Source of the DNA: an uncultured Oscillospiraceae bacterium
Lineage (GTDB): Bacteria; Bacillota; Clostridia; Oscillospirales; Oscillospiraceae
Assembly: GCA_934613505.1 (NCBI GenBank)
Contig: CAKTTB010000002.1
Location: forward strand, 124,001-188,000
DNA length: 64,000 nucleotides
Direction: 5' to 3'
Both the position numbers and the translations under genes were made by a program. Positions 15,604 to 23,809 of this stretch are shown here, piece after piece. The notes under the pieces are model-generated. The model did no database searches and had not been told where the DNA came from. It was given only the letters and a program-made list of their open reading frames with translations. The stretch's first letter is position 1. Every line of letters starts with the position of its first letter.

Positions 15604-16272
15604 ATGATATCGCCTGCAGAGCGCGCCTGCCTTCTGAAAAACCGCCTGTTTGCGGGCTTTTCCGCGGCAGAGCTGGACGAGCTGTTGGAAAAGCTGTCGG
15701 CGCGCGCCGTCTCGCTGCCGAAAAACAGTGTCCTCTGGGGCATGGGGGAGCGGGTCACGTCCGCCGGACTTGTCCTTTCCGGCCGCGTGGAGGCGTGGCG
15801 GTATACGGAAAGCGGACAGGCGAGCCTTTCCGCCGTGCATGAGGCCGGTGGCCTGTTCGGAGACGTCCTGATGTCGGCGCGCACCGTCGGCAGCCCGGTC
15901 GAGCTGCGCACGGCGCAGCCGTCAAAGATCCTCTTTCTTTCGCTGGACGCCCTGCTCCGCTGCTGCGCGGCGGGCGGCGGAGACGGCTGCACGCGCCTGC
16001 TCTCCAATCTTCTGGAAGAGATCTCGGAAAAATACTGGTCCATGCAGGCGCACGTGCGGCTTCTGTCCATCCCGGACGGCAGGAGCCGTTTAGAGGTGTA
16101 TCTCGCGCAGCAGGCTGCCGGGACCGGGCAGATCGTCTGCACCGGCGTCACGCGGGAACAGATGGCGCAGCACCTCGGCATGAACCGCAGCGCCCTGTCG
16201 CGCCTGCTCGGCGCGATGCAGCGCGAAGGCCGGTTGGAGCTTCGCCGGGGCAGTATCCGGCTCCTGAAATAG
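15604..16272 (+). CDS. Crp/Fnr family transcriptional regulator
   Basis: This 222-aa protein has an N-terminal cyclic-nucleotide-fold domain (LFAGFSAAELDELLEKLSA, then GLVLSGRVEAWR) and a C-terminal winged helix (GVTREQMAQHLGMNRSALSR). There is no obvious N-terminal Cys cluster of the Fnr type, so the signal may be another ligand or haem. Of three in-frame starts I prefer 15604, with GAGGGG 9 bases upstream; 15598 is possible. An 18-bp dyad lies just past the start point of its own promoter and suggests autoregulation and control of the divergent membrane protein. Confidence 0.85.
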   Translation: MISPAERACLLKNRLFAGFSAAELDELLEKLSARAVSLPKNSVLWGMGERVTSAGLVLSGRVEAWRYTESGQASLSAVHEAGGLFGDVLMSARTVGSPVELRTAQPSKILFLSLDALLRCCAAGGGDGCTRLLSNLLEEISEKYWSMQAHVRLLSIPDGRSRLEVYLAQQAAGTGQIVCTGVTREQMAQHLGMNRSALSRLLGAMQREGRLELRRGSIRLLK

Positions 16273-16279
16273 CCATGCC

Positions 16280-17266
16280 TCAGTGCCAGCAGACCTCCGT
16301 CTCCGGCGACGGCTCGCCGTGCTCGAATTTCAATAGATTTTCCACCGTCGTCGCCGCGATATTATCCAGCGCTTCCTTTGTTAGAAACGCCTGATGCGAC
16401 GTGACGATCACGTTCGGCATCGCGATCAGCCGCACCAGCGTATCGTCCTCAATGATCGCCTCGGAGCGATCCTCATAGAATAGATCGCCCTCCTCCTCAT
16501 ACACGTCGAGGCACGCCGCGCCGACCCTCCGGCTCCGCAGCCCCTCGATGAGCGCCCCGGTGTCTACCAGCGCGCCGCGGGAGGTGTTGATGATGGTGAC
16601 GCCCGGCTTCATCTGCCGGATGGCGTCGGCATCGATCATATGCCGCGTTTCGTCCGTGAGCGGGCAGTGGAGCGAGATCACGTCCGACTTTGCAAACAGC
16701 TCCGGCAGCGTTGCATAGTGCAGCCCACTGTCTGCGGCAGGATACTTGTCATGCGCCAGCACCTGCATTCCGAAGCCCCGGCAGATCTCCGCAAACACGC
16801 GGCCGATCTTGCCCGTGCCGATGACCCCGGCGGTCTTCCCATGCAGATCAAAGCCCGTGAGCCCGGCAAGGCTGAAATTAAAATCCCGCGTGCGGATATA
16901 CGCGCGGTTCGTGTGCCGGTTGCTCGTCAGCAGCAGCGCCATCGCGTGCTCCGCCACGGCGTAAGGGGAGTAGGCGGGCACGCGGAACACGCGGAGCTTT
17001 CCCCGGCACGCGCGCAGATCGACCTGATTAAACCCCGCGCACCGCAGCGCAATGACCCGGACGCCCATCGCATACAGCGCCTCCGCAGCTGCGGCATCCA
17101 CCGTGTCGTTGACAAACGCGCAGACCGCGTCGAACCCCCGCGCCAGCGAGACCGTATCCGCGTTGAGCTTCGTCTCAAAATACTTGATCTCCAGTCCTGA
17201 CCCATCCGCATACCGCTCAAACCCCGGCCTGTCATACGGCTTTGCGTCAAAAAATGCAAGCTTCAT
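16280..17266 (-). CDS. D-2-hydroxyacid dehydrogenase, probably D-lactate dehydrogenase
   Basis: This 328-aa NAD-dependent enzyme is of the D-lactate dehydrogenase branch, interconverting pyruvate and D-lactate in the cytoplasm. The NAD-binding motif is GVIGTGKIGRVFAEI (about residues 148-162). The catalytic Arg is in NTSRGALVD, the Glu in DVYEEEGDLF, and the His in VTSHQAFLT. The D-LDH-specific FYEDRS region is present. The start codon has GGAGG 10 bases upstream. The gene is convergent with the Crp/Fnr gene and downstream of the phosphoesterase terminator. Lactate metabolism fits with the lar genes at 41-44 kb, but no direct link is shown. Confidence 0.87.
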   Translation of the reverse strand: MKLAFFDAKPYDRPGFERYADGSGLEIKYFETKLNADTVSLARGFDAVCAFVNDTVDAAAAEALYAMGVRVIALRCAGFNQVDLRACRGKLRVFRVPAYSPYAVAEHAMALLLTSNRHTNRAYIRTRDFNFSLAGLTGFDLHGKTAGVIGTGKIGRVFAEICRGFGMQVLAHDKYPAADSGLHYATLPELFAKSDVISLHCPLTDETRHMIDADAIRQMKPGVTIINTSRGALVDTGALIEGLRSRRVGAACLDVYEEEGDLFYEDRSEAIIEDDTLVRLIAMPNVIVTSHQAFLTKEALDNIAATTVENLLKFEHGEPSPETEVCWH

Positions 17267-17335
17267 GTCCTATTCCTCCGGAAATCCTGAATTACCTCCT
17301 ATTCTCCCCGGATCTCTGCCATCCAATCCCGCACA

Positions 17336-17372
17336 GCACAAAAACACAGACCCCATAGGGTCTGCGGTTTGT
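17336..17372 (-). terminator. Terminator after the phosphoesterase gene
   Basis: Stem CAGACCC/GGGTCTG (17347-17364) with a 4-base loop. T-rich tracts follow on both strands. Confidence 0.65.
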
Positions 17373-17380
17373 TTTTTGTT

Positions 17381-18076
17381 TTACGCCGGGAACGGGACGA
17401 ACGTCTGGAACAGGATCTGCAGCTTGCCGACGGCCTTGTCCGTGTGAAAATGGCCGCAGTACCAGTGTTCATAGGAGAGCCGTTCTTCGATTTTGTCCAT
17501 CCACGCCTCCGTCGTACTGTCGACGGTGGACTGGTCCAGATCCTTCTTGAGTGCTTCGAGCGGCTTATAGCGCAGCGGGCACGTGTGCGTCAGAATGATC
17601 TCCATCTGCCAGCCGCGCGCGGCCAGCAGCTCTTCGACGTGCTGTTTGACCTGCTCCGACGGCTGCTCGTCCGGCCACCAGCCGAGACCCTTCGCCAGCC
17701 GGTATTCCTTGCCGGTGGAATATGCCCCGCCTACGACCAGACAGTCCTTGCCGCCGAATCGATACACCTCGCCGTCCACTGCGAACAGAAGATTCGGGAA
17801 CTGCGGCTCATAATAGACCGTCCTGCCGTGGAAGCTGCCTGTCACATAGCCCGGAATGTTCTGCGGCCGGTTTTCCCGGTTGCCGTGCAGGGAGAAAATC
17901 GTAACAGGGAAGTGCGACGCGCGCGTTTTCAGGAACCGGTCGCGCTCGCCGCCGCCGAAATTGAACCCGGAATCGCCCAGAATGATCAGGATATCGTCGG
18001 TCGTGGTGTGATGCTCCCGGCAAAATTCCTCCACGCGGTCAAAATGCCCGTGCGTGTCTCCCGTCAGCCAGATCAT
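17381..18076 (-). CDS. Metallophosphoesterase
   Basis: This 231-aa calcineurin-like phosphoesterase has the ordered metal-binding motifs GDTHG (residues 6-10), GDSG (near 35), GNREN in place of GNHE (near 65), a lone His in ILTHTCP (near 163), and GHFHTD (near 212). The Arg in the GNRE motif is a recognised variant. The substrate may be a phosphoprotein, nucleotide or phosphodiester and cannot be told from sequence. Its start overlaps the xdhC-like stop (ATGA). That operon arrangement does not obviously explain its role. A terminator follows directly. Confidence 0.85.
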   Translation of the reverse strand: MIWLTGDTHGHFDRVEEFCREHHTTTDDILIILGDSGFNFGGGERDRFLKTRASHFPVTIFSLHGNRENRPQNIPGYVTGSFHGRTVYYEPQFPNLLFAVDGEVYRFGGKDCLVVGGAYSTGKEYRLAKGLGWWPDEQPSEQVKQHVEELLAARGWQMEIILTHTCPLRYKPLEALKKDLDQSTVDSTTEAWMDKIEERLSYEHWYCGHFHTDKAVGKLQILFQTFVPFPA

Positions 18077-18882
18077 GTGTTCTCCTTCGTTTCCGCCCGC
18101 AGCGCAGAACGTCCGCGGTTTTTGACGAGCAGGATCTGCCCAAGAATGGCGATGGCCAGCTCCTCCGGCGTCTCGCCGCCGAGATCGAAGCCGATGGGCG
18201 TGCAGACCGTGTCCAGCTTCGCCTGCGGGACGCCCAGTCCGCGCAGCTTTTCAAAGATCGCCGCGATCTTCCGGCGGCTTCCCAGCATGCCGACGTAGGC
18301 CGCGTCTTTTTCCAGCGCTGCGTGCAGCGCTTCGCCGTCCTGCGCGTGGCTGTGGCCGCAGATCACAAAGAATGCCCCTGCCGGGATCTCCTGCGCCGAA
18401 ATGCCATCGTAAAAATCATGCCCCGTCGGGAAGAACCGGTCGGTCAGCCCGACCGCTTCCGCGATCGTCTCCGCAGGTCGGTCGTCAAAGAGCCACAGCT
18501 CAAACCCCGTGAGCTTTGCCGCGCGCAGCACGCACGTACCGACGTGGCCGCCGCCGCAGACGACGAGCAGCGGCTTCACATGCCAGACCTCAATAAACAC
18601 CTGCAGCGCGCCGCCGCAGACCATCCCGGCCTGCGCGCCCTGCGGCACGACCTCGTAGCGTACCAGCGCGTTTTTTCCACTGCGGATGGCCTCCGCAGCG
18701 TCTTTTTTTGCCTGCAGCTCTGCAATGCCGCCGCCGATGGTGCCGATGCTGCTGCCGTCGGCATAGACGAGCATCTTGCCCTCCGTGCGCGGCGTGGAGC
18801 CTGTCGCCTCCACAATGGTCGCGACGGCATAGGGCCGCCGCTGCTTTCTGGCCTCGAGCTGCCTGAGAAGTAGATCTTCCAT
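18073..18882 (-). CDS. XdhC/CoxI family protein
   Basis: This 269-aa protein is of the XdhC family, chaperones that load sulfurated molybdenum cofactor onto xanthine-dehydrogenase-type enzymes. The N-terminal block (ATIVEATGSTPRTEGKMLVY, then IGTIGGGIAE) and the Cys-containing GMVCGGALQVF are typical. A Rossmann domain begins at LLVVCGGGHVGTCVLRAAKL, and the C-terminal block has GMLGSRRK and TPIGFDLGGETPEELAIAI. No molybdenum hydroxylase is in the window, so its client would lie elsewhere. First gene of a two-gene operon with the phosphoesterase. AGGAAAGGAA precedes the ATG. Confidence 0.85.
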   Translation of the reverse strand: MEDLLLRQLEARKQRRPYAVATIVEATGSTPRTEGKMLVYADGSSIGTIGGGIAELQAKKDAAEAIRSGKNALVRYEVVPQGAQAGMVCGGALQVFIEVWHVKPLLVVCGGGHVGTCVLRAAKLTGFELWLFDDRPAETIAEAVGLTDRFFPTGHDFYDGISAQEIPAGAFFVICGHSHAQDGEALHAALEKDAAYVGMLGSRRKIAAIFEKLRGLGVPQAKLDTVCTPIGFDLGGETPEELAIAILGQILLVKNRGRSALRAETKENT

Positions 18883-18915
18883 GGTGTTCCTTTCCTGTTT
18901 CCTTCATTTTTATTC

Positions 18916-18944
18916 AGTATAGACGCCCGCCGCAGGTCTGGCAA
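18916..18944 (-). promoter_or_regulatory. xdhC operon promoter
   Basis: On the minus strand, TTGCCA (18939-18944), 17 bases, TATACT (18916-18921). Confidence 0.65.
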
Positions 18945-19239
18945 GCCAAAGCCGCCGCGCCGCCTGACAAAAAACATGTACTGTTTTTAGGTAAATCGCT
19001 GAAATTTCGAATGTTATTCGCCATCGGCGAAACGATGTATAAAATTCGCCGATAGGGTATATGCGTTCTGCATCGTCGGAAAAATATACGATAATAAAGG
19101 ACGGCAATTTTGAGATTCTCGTTATATCTGGTAAAATACAACGAAACATGAAATAGAAGGAGTTGAGACCGCGCGGGGGACGCGAAACGAGCGAGAAGCG
19201 AAACTGCAGTAAGAAGAAACAGAAATTTTGGAGGAGCCT
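18945..19239 (+). promoter_or_regulatory. Upstream region and promoter of the secreted repeat protein
   Basis: The gap holds no gene. It is AT-rich with two TTCGCC/GGCGAA repeats near 19018-19056. A promoter, TTGAGA (19110-19115), 16 bases, TAAAAT (19132-19137), leaves a leader of about 95 bases before GGAGGAG and the ATG at 19240. Confidence 0.5.
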
Positions 19240-20757
19240 ATGAAGAAACGAGTATTAAGTCTGCTGCTTGTCTGCAGGATGATCCTCTCCATGTCCGCCG
19301 GCCTGAGCGTCACAGCGTTCGCGGCGGATGCGGAAAGCGATTTTATAATGGATGATACAGATCCCGGCCTGATTTCCATGTACAATGGCGATGGCGGGGA
19401 TGTTGAGATCCCGGATACCATCGACGGTCACGCTGTGACCGGAATTGACGGCGGCGCATTCGACTATGACATTTACGGCGCCGATATCACGTCGATCACG
19501 ATCCCGTCGACCGTTGTGTCGATTGGGGCGTATGCATTCGGTTCACAGTATTATTTGGAAAGTGTGACCTTTTATGGTCACTGCACATATATCGACGAAG
19601 ACGCATTTGACAGCCTCTATGGATATACTGTGCACTGCACGCCCTCTGACAAAGACTACTATACCTTCTACTCCGGCGTCAAGCAGTATCTGAAACCGGC
19701 GAAGAACGAGAACAGCATCTGGAAGAATGTCGACGGGAAGCTCGAAGCCAAGGGAAAGACCACCGGCGATTCCTTCATGCTCACGGCAAAGGAAAGCGGC
19801 GAGCTGACTCTTTCCATGGCCACGTATTACACGACCCTGACCGTGAAAGATGCTGACGGCGCGGAACTGGGCAAGGTCACCGGGAATAGCACCAAGGATA
19901 TCGTCCTGCATGTGACCGCCGGGGACGTTCTGAGCGTCCAGTACAGCTGCACCAGCAGCAGTACCTATTATTACTGCCGACTGACCGCGATCAGCTTTGA
20001 AGCGGACGAGCCTGTCACCCAGACCCACACCATCACCGCCACTGCCGGTGCAAACGGCACCATCGCCCCGAACGGCGAGGTCAAAGTTGAGGACGGCGCG
20101 AACCAGACCTTCACCGTTACAGCCGACGATGGCTATACGCTCGATACCCTGACGGTCGACGGCGCAGCCGCTTCGCTCACGAACGGCACGTATACCTTTA
20201 ATAATGTCACGGCCGATCACACCATCTCCGCGACCTTCAAGGAAGCTCCCGTTGTTGACCTCTTCCAGAAGTTCTTTGAGAACTGCACCGGCCTGACCGC
20301 TGTGAACAGCACGGACAAGCCGTGGTCGACGAACGCCACCGGCTCCCGCCTGATCGCCTCCGGCGCGGACAGCAAGGTCTTCACTCTGACGGCAGCCGCC
20401 GACGGCTATCTGACCGTTGCAGTGGAGTGCAAGAGCACGCTGACCAGCCTGACCCTCACCAGCAGCGGCAAGACGCTGGAGCAGATCACACCTGTGATCG
20501 CGCCTTGCACCACAACGAAGGTCGTCTCCGTCAAGGCAAACGAGCCGATCACCTTCACCTATGTCGTGATCCAGCGGTCTAAAAACCGCACCTGCTCCTC
20601 CTTGTGGAACCAGTGCTCGCCGCCCGGCATGACGGTGAGGGCAGCGCCGGCGTTTCTTGCAAAGGCCGAAATGGTCTCCGGATCGGTCAGATCGTCGTGT
20701 TCACCGTATAAAATGCGCGTCGGCATGCGCCACGCGAGCGGGTGCGCCCGCACATAG
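19240..20757 (+). pseudogene. Secreted BspA/InlB-repeat surface protein, 3' truncated
   Basis: It starts with a clear signal peptide (MKKRVLSLLLVCRMILSMSA, cleavage after AFA near residue 29). A BspA-type leucine-rich segment follows (SITIPSTVVSIGAYAF), then a jelly-roll-like stretch and a bacterial InlB-B-like repeat (GYTLDTLTVDGAAASLTNGT, ending VTADHTISATF). At about 20560-20575 the surface-protein sequence ends (ITFTYV), and the remaining 60 codons are antisense to the alpha/beta hydrolase. The native C-terminus, including any wall anchor, is therefore lost. The TTG at 19228 is in frame, but ATG 19240 has the GGAGGAG site. Confidence 0.7.
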
Positions 20758-21137
20758 CAGAGATATTCCCACGACAGCGTTTCGCCGAACGCCGTCGGGA
20801 TCTGCTGCTGCTCCGTCACGTTTGCCCAGCCCATCATCCTGCCGATCAGCTTCTCCATGTCGACGACAGGGGAGATGAGAAACGCACGGTCGACCAGCGT
20901 CTCATCCAGAGAAGACATGGCAAAGAACGCGCCGATGCTGTTGGCCACCAGTGTCAGACGGTCGCAGTGATTCCATTGTTCCGAAAAAAACGGCGGAAAT
21001 TCCGCCTTCGCTTCCCATGGGCTTGCCGCGTGATAGTCAAACCCGATCACTTCACAGTCCGGGAACAGCGGCCCGTAATGCGCGGCCTCCGCCGCCGAGC
21101 CGCCCTTTCCGTGTACGTAAATCACAATATGCTTCAT
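20559..21137 (-). CDS. Alpha/beta hydrolase
   Basis: This 192-aa small serine hydrolase begins MKHIVIYVHGKGGSAAEA (HGxGG oxyanion loop). The nucleophile elbow is VANSIGAFFA near residue 82, a variant of GxSxG with Ala in the first position. The Asp is probable in YGEHDDLTDPE and the catalytic His in GGEHWFH. An in-frame ATG further up (21167) is less likely, because GAGGAA lies 8 bases before 21137. It begins 16 bases after the reductase pseudogene, as the last gene of a minus-strand operon, and its 3' end abuts the truncated secreted protein. Substrate unknown. Confidence 0.8.
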   Translation of the reverse strand: MKHIVIYVHGKGGSAAEAAHYGPLFPDCEVIGFDYHAASPWEAKAEFPPFFSEQWNHCDRLTLVANSIGAFFAMSSLDETLVDRAFLISPVVDMEKLIGRMMGWANVTEQQQIPTAFGETLSWEYLCYVRAHPLAWRMPTRILYGEHDDLTDPETISAFARNAGAALTVMPGGEHWFHKEEQVRFLDRWITT

Positions 21138-21153
21138 ATGCAGTTCCTCAAAT

Positions 21154-21834
21154 TCAAACAGTTCCATTTACAATTTTCGCGTAGGTTTCCTCCGGGATCA
21201 TGGGGGAGCCGATCTCCTCCAGCAGCGCCGCGCCGACCGTGCCCGTCTGCGCATACTGCCGCCCGGCGGCTTCCACCAGCGCCAGCCTCGGCGCAGTCAC
21301 GGCTTCGGCTTCGGGCGCGCTGAACATCGGGCTTTCCGGCACGGTCAGGATGGTGTGCCCGTGCGGAAACAGCAGCTCGAACTGCCGGATGGCCGGTTCA
21401 AAGTTCCGCCTGCTGTTCGGGAACCCGCAGCCGCAGATCATCAGATACCGCAGATGCGAATAGTCCCGCTGTCCCACATGGACATACCGCCCGTTTACCT
21501 CGGCCATCGCCATGGACGAAAGCGGCAGCATGCGCTCGACCAGATTCTTGAGCGCGGCAGGCATCGAATAGCAGTAGAGCGGAAAGCTGAACAGCAGCAG
21601 GTCGCTTTCCAGCATCTGCTCCAGAATTTCCCGCATGTCGTCCTACACGCATTGCCCGCCGTTATACTTGCAGGCAAAACAGCCCCGGCAGAACCCGATT
21701 CTCCGGTCGATCACGTCGATGCTCTGTATCTCCTGCGGCGCAGCTTCCTGCATGCCGCGCAGAAAGGCGCACGTCAGGTGCATCGTGTCGCTTTTCTCCT
21801 TTTTCGGGCTGCCGTTCAGCACGAGGATTTTCAT
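21154..21834 (-). pseudogene. NAD(P)H-dependent FMN reductase with in-frame amber stop
   Basis: The full frame would encode a 226-aa flavodoxin-fold oxidoreductase. The N-terminus has the FMN loop MKILVLNGSPKKEKSDTMHL and the Cys motif FCRGCFACKYNGGQC. The rest includes FSFPLYCYSMPAALKNLVER and MICGCGFPNS. A TAG at about 21650-21652 interrupts an otherwise continuous frame, four codons before an internal ATG (21636). One base change (CAG to TAG) explains it. Outcomes could be a null allele, readthrough, or two polypeptides. It begins 11 bases after the DUF3795 gene, so it is translationally coupled. Confidence 0.75.
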
Positions 21835-21845
21835 GGCCGTCAATT

Positions 21846-22193
21846 CTACTTTTGGATAAGCAGCTTCTGTAGGTTATCCATCGCCGCCGGGTTTTTGTTC
21901 GTGACACGTCCAAGCGTCTCACAGGAAGCCATCTGTGCGCAGGCGGCGCAGGTGTCCAGACCCTTTTCGCGGACACAGCTGCGGATGGGACAGAGCCGGT
22001 CGCAGAACGGCGTCTTCGCGCCTGCCATGCGGCAGCCGGTGCAGTGCAGCATCTCCGGCGTGATCTCCACACCGTTGAGCTGCGACCACAGCGCGGCGGT
22101 CTTCTCCCGCAGCGCCTCGTCATTTGTGACCGTCGCGATCCGCGCGTCGCATTTCTCACAGTCCAGCCCGCAGCAGGCGATCAATTCGTTCAT
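21846..22193 (-). CDS. DUF3795 family Cys-rich protein
   Basis: This 115-aa protein of the DUF3795 family has paired cysteines throughout: CCGLDCEKCDARIAT at the start, then HCTGCRMAG, FCDRLCPIRSC and TCAACAQMASC. The spacing suggests metal or iron-sulfur binding. Family members are common in anaerobes and have no established biochemical role. The start at 22193 has GGAGGAA 6-7 bases upstream (the frame is open further, but the upstream codons contain the ribosome site). It heads an operon with the reductase and the hydrolase. Confidence 0.85.
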   Translation of the reverse strand: MNELIACCGLDCEKCDARIATVTNDEALREKTAALWSQLNGVEITPEMLHCTGCRMAGAKTPFCDRLCPIRSCVREKGLDTCAACAQMASCETLGRVTNKNPAAMDNLQKLLIQK

Positions 22194-22220
22194 ATGTAAT
22201 TCCTCCAAAATAAAAATGAT

Positions 22221-22261
22221 AAGACGCAGTACAGGCCGGTCCTCCGGTCTGCACTGCGTCT
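22221..22261 (-). terminator. Terminator after the KTR gene
   Basis: A long stem, AGACGCAGT...ACTGCGTCT with an inner CCGG/CCGG and an AGGA loop, is followed on the minus strand by a T-rich stretch. It overlaps the KTR stop and lies only 28 bases before the DUF3795 start, so it may attenuate rather than fully separate the two units. Confidence 0.7.
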
Positions 22262-22457
22262 AAGCGTCTGGCATGTTGCTTTCTTCAATTTTTCCGTCCC
22301 GGAACCGGATCACACTGGCGTATCTGCATTTCGGGCAGAACAGGGGAAAGTCCTCCAATACCGTGTGCGGCCGGATCTGCGTCCGCGTCTTGCTGCCGCA
22401 TTTCGGACAGCGGAGCCAATTCGTCTTCCCGGACGTTTTTTCTGTCATCACATGCAC
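22260..22457 (-). CDS. Cysteine-rich KTR-domain protein
   Basis: This 65-aa protein has two zinc-ribbon CxxC pairs (LRCPKCGSKTRTQIRPHT and FPLFCPKCRYASVIRF), matching the short Cys-rich KTR family (KTR in GSKTRTQI). These are widespread in Clostridia and often travel with conjugative elements. It starts 6 bases after the TetR stop and is co-transcribed with it. Possible nucleic-acid binding is inference only. Confidence 0.8.
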   Translation of the reverse strand: MHVMTEKTSGKTNWLRCPKCGSKTRTQIRPHTVLEDFPLFCPKCRYASVIRFRDGKIEESNMPDA

Positions 22458-22463
22458 CTCCGT

Positions 22464-23087
22464 CTATTTCCCAATCAGCGTGCGGAACGCCGCATCGCGG
22501 TCAAAGCTGCCGCTTGCAAAGCCGGGGATCTCCTTGATAGACTTGCAGATGCTGATGCTGACGCCGGTCAGAACCTGCCCGATCTCCCGGTCGGAATACG
22601 GGCAGTCGCCGGTCACGATCAGCGTGGACAGACTGTGTACCACAAACCAGAGATCGCGGAAATATAGATCCGCTTCCTGTTCCGTGATCCTGTAAATGTT
22701 CATCAGCGTCGGCCGGACGAGCGATTGCAAATGCTGCATCGACCGCATCGCGCTGAAGCTCTTGTCCTGCGCGCGTGTCAGAAACAGCAGCCGGTAAAGC
22801 TCCGGCTCCTCCCGCGCGAACCGGATATACTGCATGCCGACGCCGAAGAAGGGGATCCGCTCCTGCAGTCCGGCCTCTGTGTAGCGGTCGTAGACCCGGA
22901 TCGCGGCGGCATAGACCTCTTTCTTGATACCGTCCATGGAACCGAAGGCCGTGAAGATCGGCTGCGTGGACGTGCCGAGCGCGTCCGCCATCGTCTTCGC
23001 CGTCAGCGCGTCAATGCCGTTTGCCCGCACGACCCGCAGCGCGGCCTCCACCATTTCTTCCTTCGTGAACTTATTCTTCGGAGCCAT
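22464..23087 (-). CDS. TetR/AcrR family regulator
   Basis: This 207-aa regulator has an N-terminal TetR helix-turn-helix (EEMVEAALRVVRANGIDALT, then MADALGTSTQPIFTAFGSMD). The C-terminal ligand domain carries an FLTRAQDKSF loop and ends SFDRDAAFRTLIGK. The start at 23087 is an ATG about 9 bases after AAAGGATG. It is followed by the KTR gene. Its promoter is a perfect-consensus sigma-A promoter whose downstream edge is covered by a 21-bp inverted repeat, the probable autoregulatory operator. Confidence 0.87.
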   Translation of the reverse strand: MAPKNKFTKEEMVEAALRVVRANGIDALTAKTMADALGTSTQPIFTAFGSMDGIKKEVYAAAIRVYDRYTEAGLQERIPFFGVGMQYIRFAREEPELYRLLFLTRAQDKSFSAMRSMQHLQSLVRPTLMNIYRITEQEADLYFRDLWFVVHSLSTLIVTGDCPYSDREIGQVLTGVSISICKSIKEIPGFASGSFDRDAAFRTLIGK

Positions 23088-23134
23088 CGAGCCGCATCCT
23101 TTCGTGAAGAAATAGAACGTCTGTTACGCATCAT

Positions 23135-23179
23135 ATAATACATATCGTGCATTATACAACGAAGCCCGCGGATTGTCAA
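23135..23179 (-). promoter_or_regulatory. tetR promoter and operator
   Basis: On the minus strand, TTGACA (23174-23179), 17 bases, TATAAT (23151-23156). The inverted repeat ATAATAC-N7-GCATTAT (23135-23155, one mismatch) overlaps the -10 and the start point. Confidence 0.8.
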
Positions 23180-23230
23180 TAGGGAGGACCTGCCTCGGCA
23201 GGAATTTTATAGAAAGCAACTGCCCGTTGC

Positions 23231-23259
23231 TTGTATCCCGGCAGCTTTCGTGTTAAAGT
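23231..23259 (+). promoter_or_regulatory. Promoter of the Xre/zinc-ribbon gene
   Basis: TTGTAT (23231-23236), 17 bases, TAAAGT (23254-23259). AAAGGAGAG precedes the ATG at 23290. Confidence 0.5.
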
Positions 23260-23289
23260 GGTTTCACATGGAAAAAAGGAGAGAACAAT

Positions 23290-23730
23290 ATGGATACCAG
23301 GGACGTATTACTGCAGCTCAGAACCAAGAAAGGCCTTTCACAGGAGCAGCTCGCCGAAAAGGTCTTCGTCACCCGGCAGGCCGTCTCGCGCTGGGAGACC
23401 GGCGAGACCACCCCGAACACGGAAACACTCAAGCTGCTCTCAAATCTTTATGATGTTTCGATCAACACGCTTCTTGGCTCGCCGCGGCAGCTGATCTGCC
23501 AGTGCTGCGGCATGCCGCTCGAGGACGCGACCACCAGCAAAGAGCCGGACGGCGCATTCAACGAGGATTACTGCAAATGGTGCTACACAGACGGCACCTT
23601 CAAATATACAAGCCCGGAGCAGCTGATCGACTTCTGCGTGGAGCACATGTCGAGCGATGCCTGGCCCAAAGAGCAGGTCCGCGCCCACATGGAAGCCGTC
23701 GTCCCCCAGCTGAAGCACTGGAAGAAGTGA
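23290..23730 (+). CDS. Xre regulator with C-terminal zinc-ribbon domain
   Basis: This 146-aa two-domain protein has an N-terminal Cro/C1 helix-turn-helix (KKGLSQEQLAEKVFVTRQAV, then SRWETGETTPNTETLKLL). The C-terminal putative zinc-ribbon domain has CQCCGMPL and YCKWCYTDG Cys pairs, as in the zinc-ribbon-2 family. Both domains and their order match a common Clostridia protein of unknown target. It has its own promoter, and the next gene also has a promoter, so it may not belong to the alkylation-repair operon. Confidence 0.87.
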   Translation: MDTRDVLLQLRTKKGLSQEQLAEKVFVTRQAVSRWETGETTPNTETLKLLSNLYDVSINTLLGSPRQLICQCCGMPLEDATTSKEPDGAFNEDYCKWCYTDGTFKYTSPEQLIDFCVEHMSSDAWPKEQVRAHMEAVVPQLKHWKK

Positions 23731-23749
23731 TTTCCTGAGATAATTGGAA

Positions 23750-23778
23750 TTGCCATGCGACGAAATAACCGGTATAAT
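23750..23778 (+). promoter_or_regulatory. Promoter of the alkylation-repair operon
   Basis: TTGCCA (23750-23755), 17 bases, TATAAT (23773-23778). It excludes the upstream in-frame starts of the glycosylase gene. Confidence 0.7.
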
Positions 23779-23809
23779 TAAAGAAATGAAATGCGAGGGG
23801 GCGGCGAAC

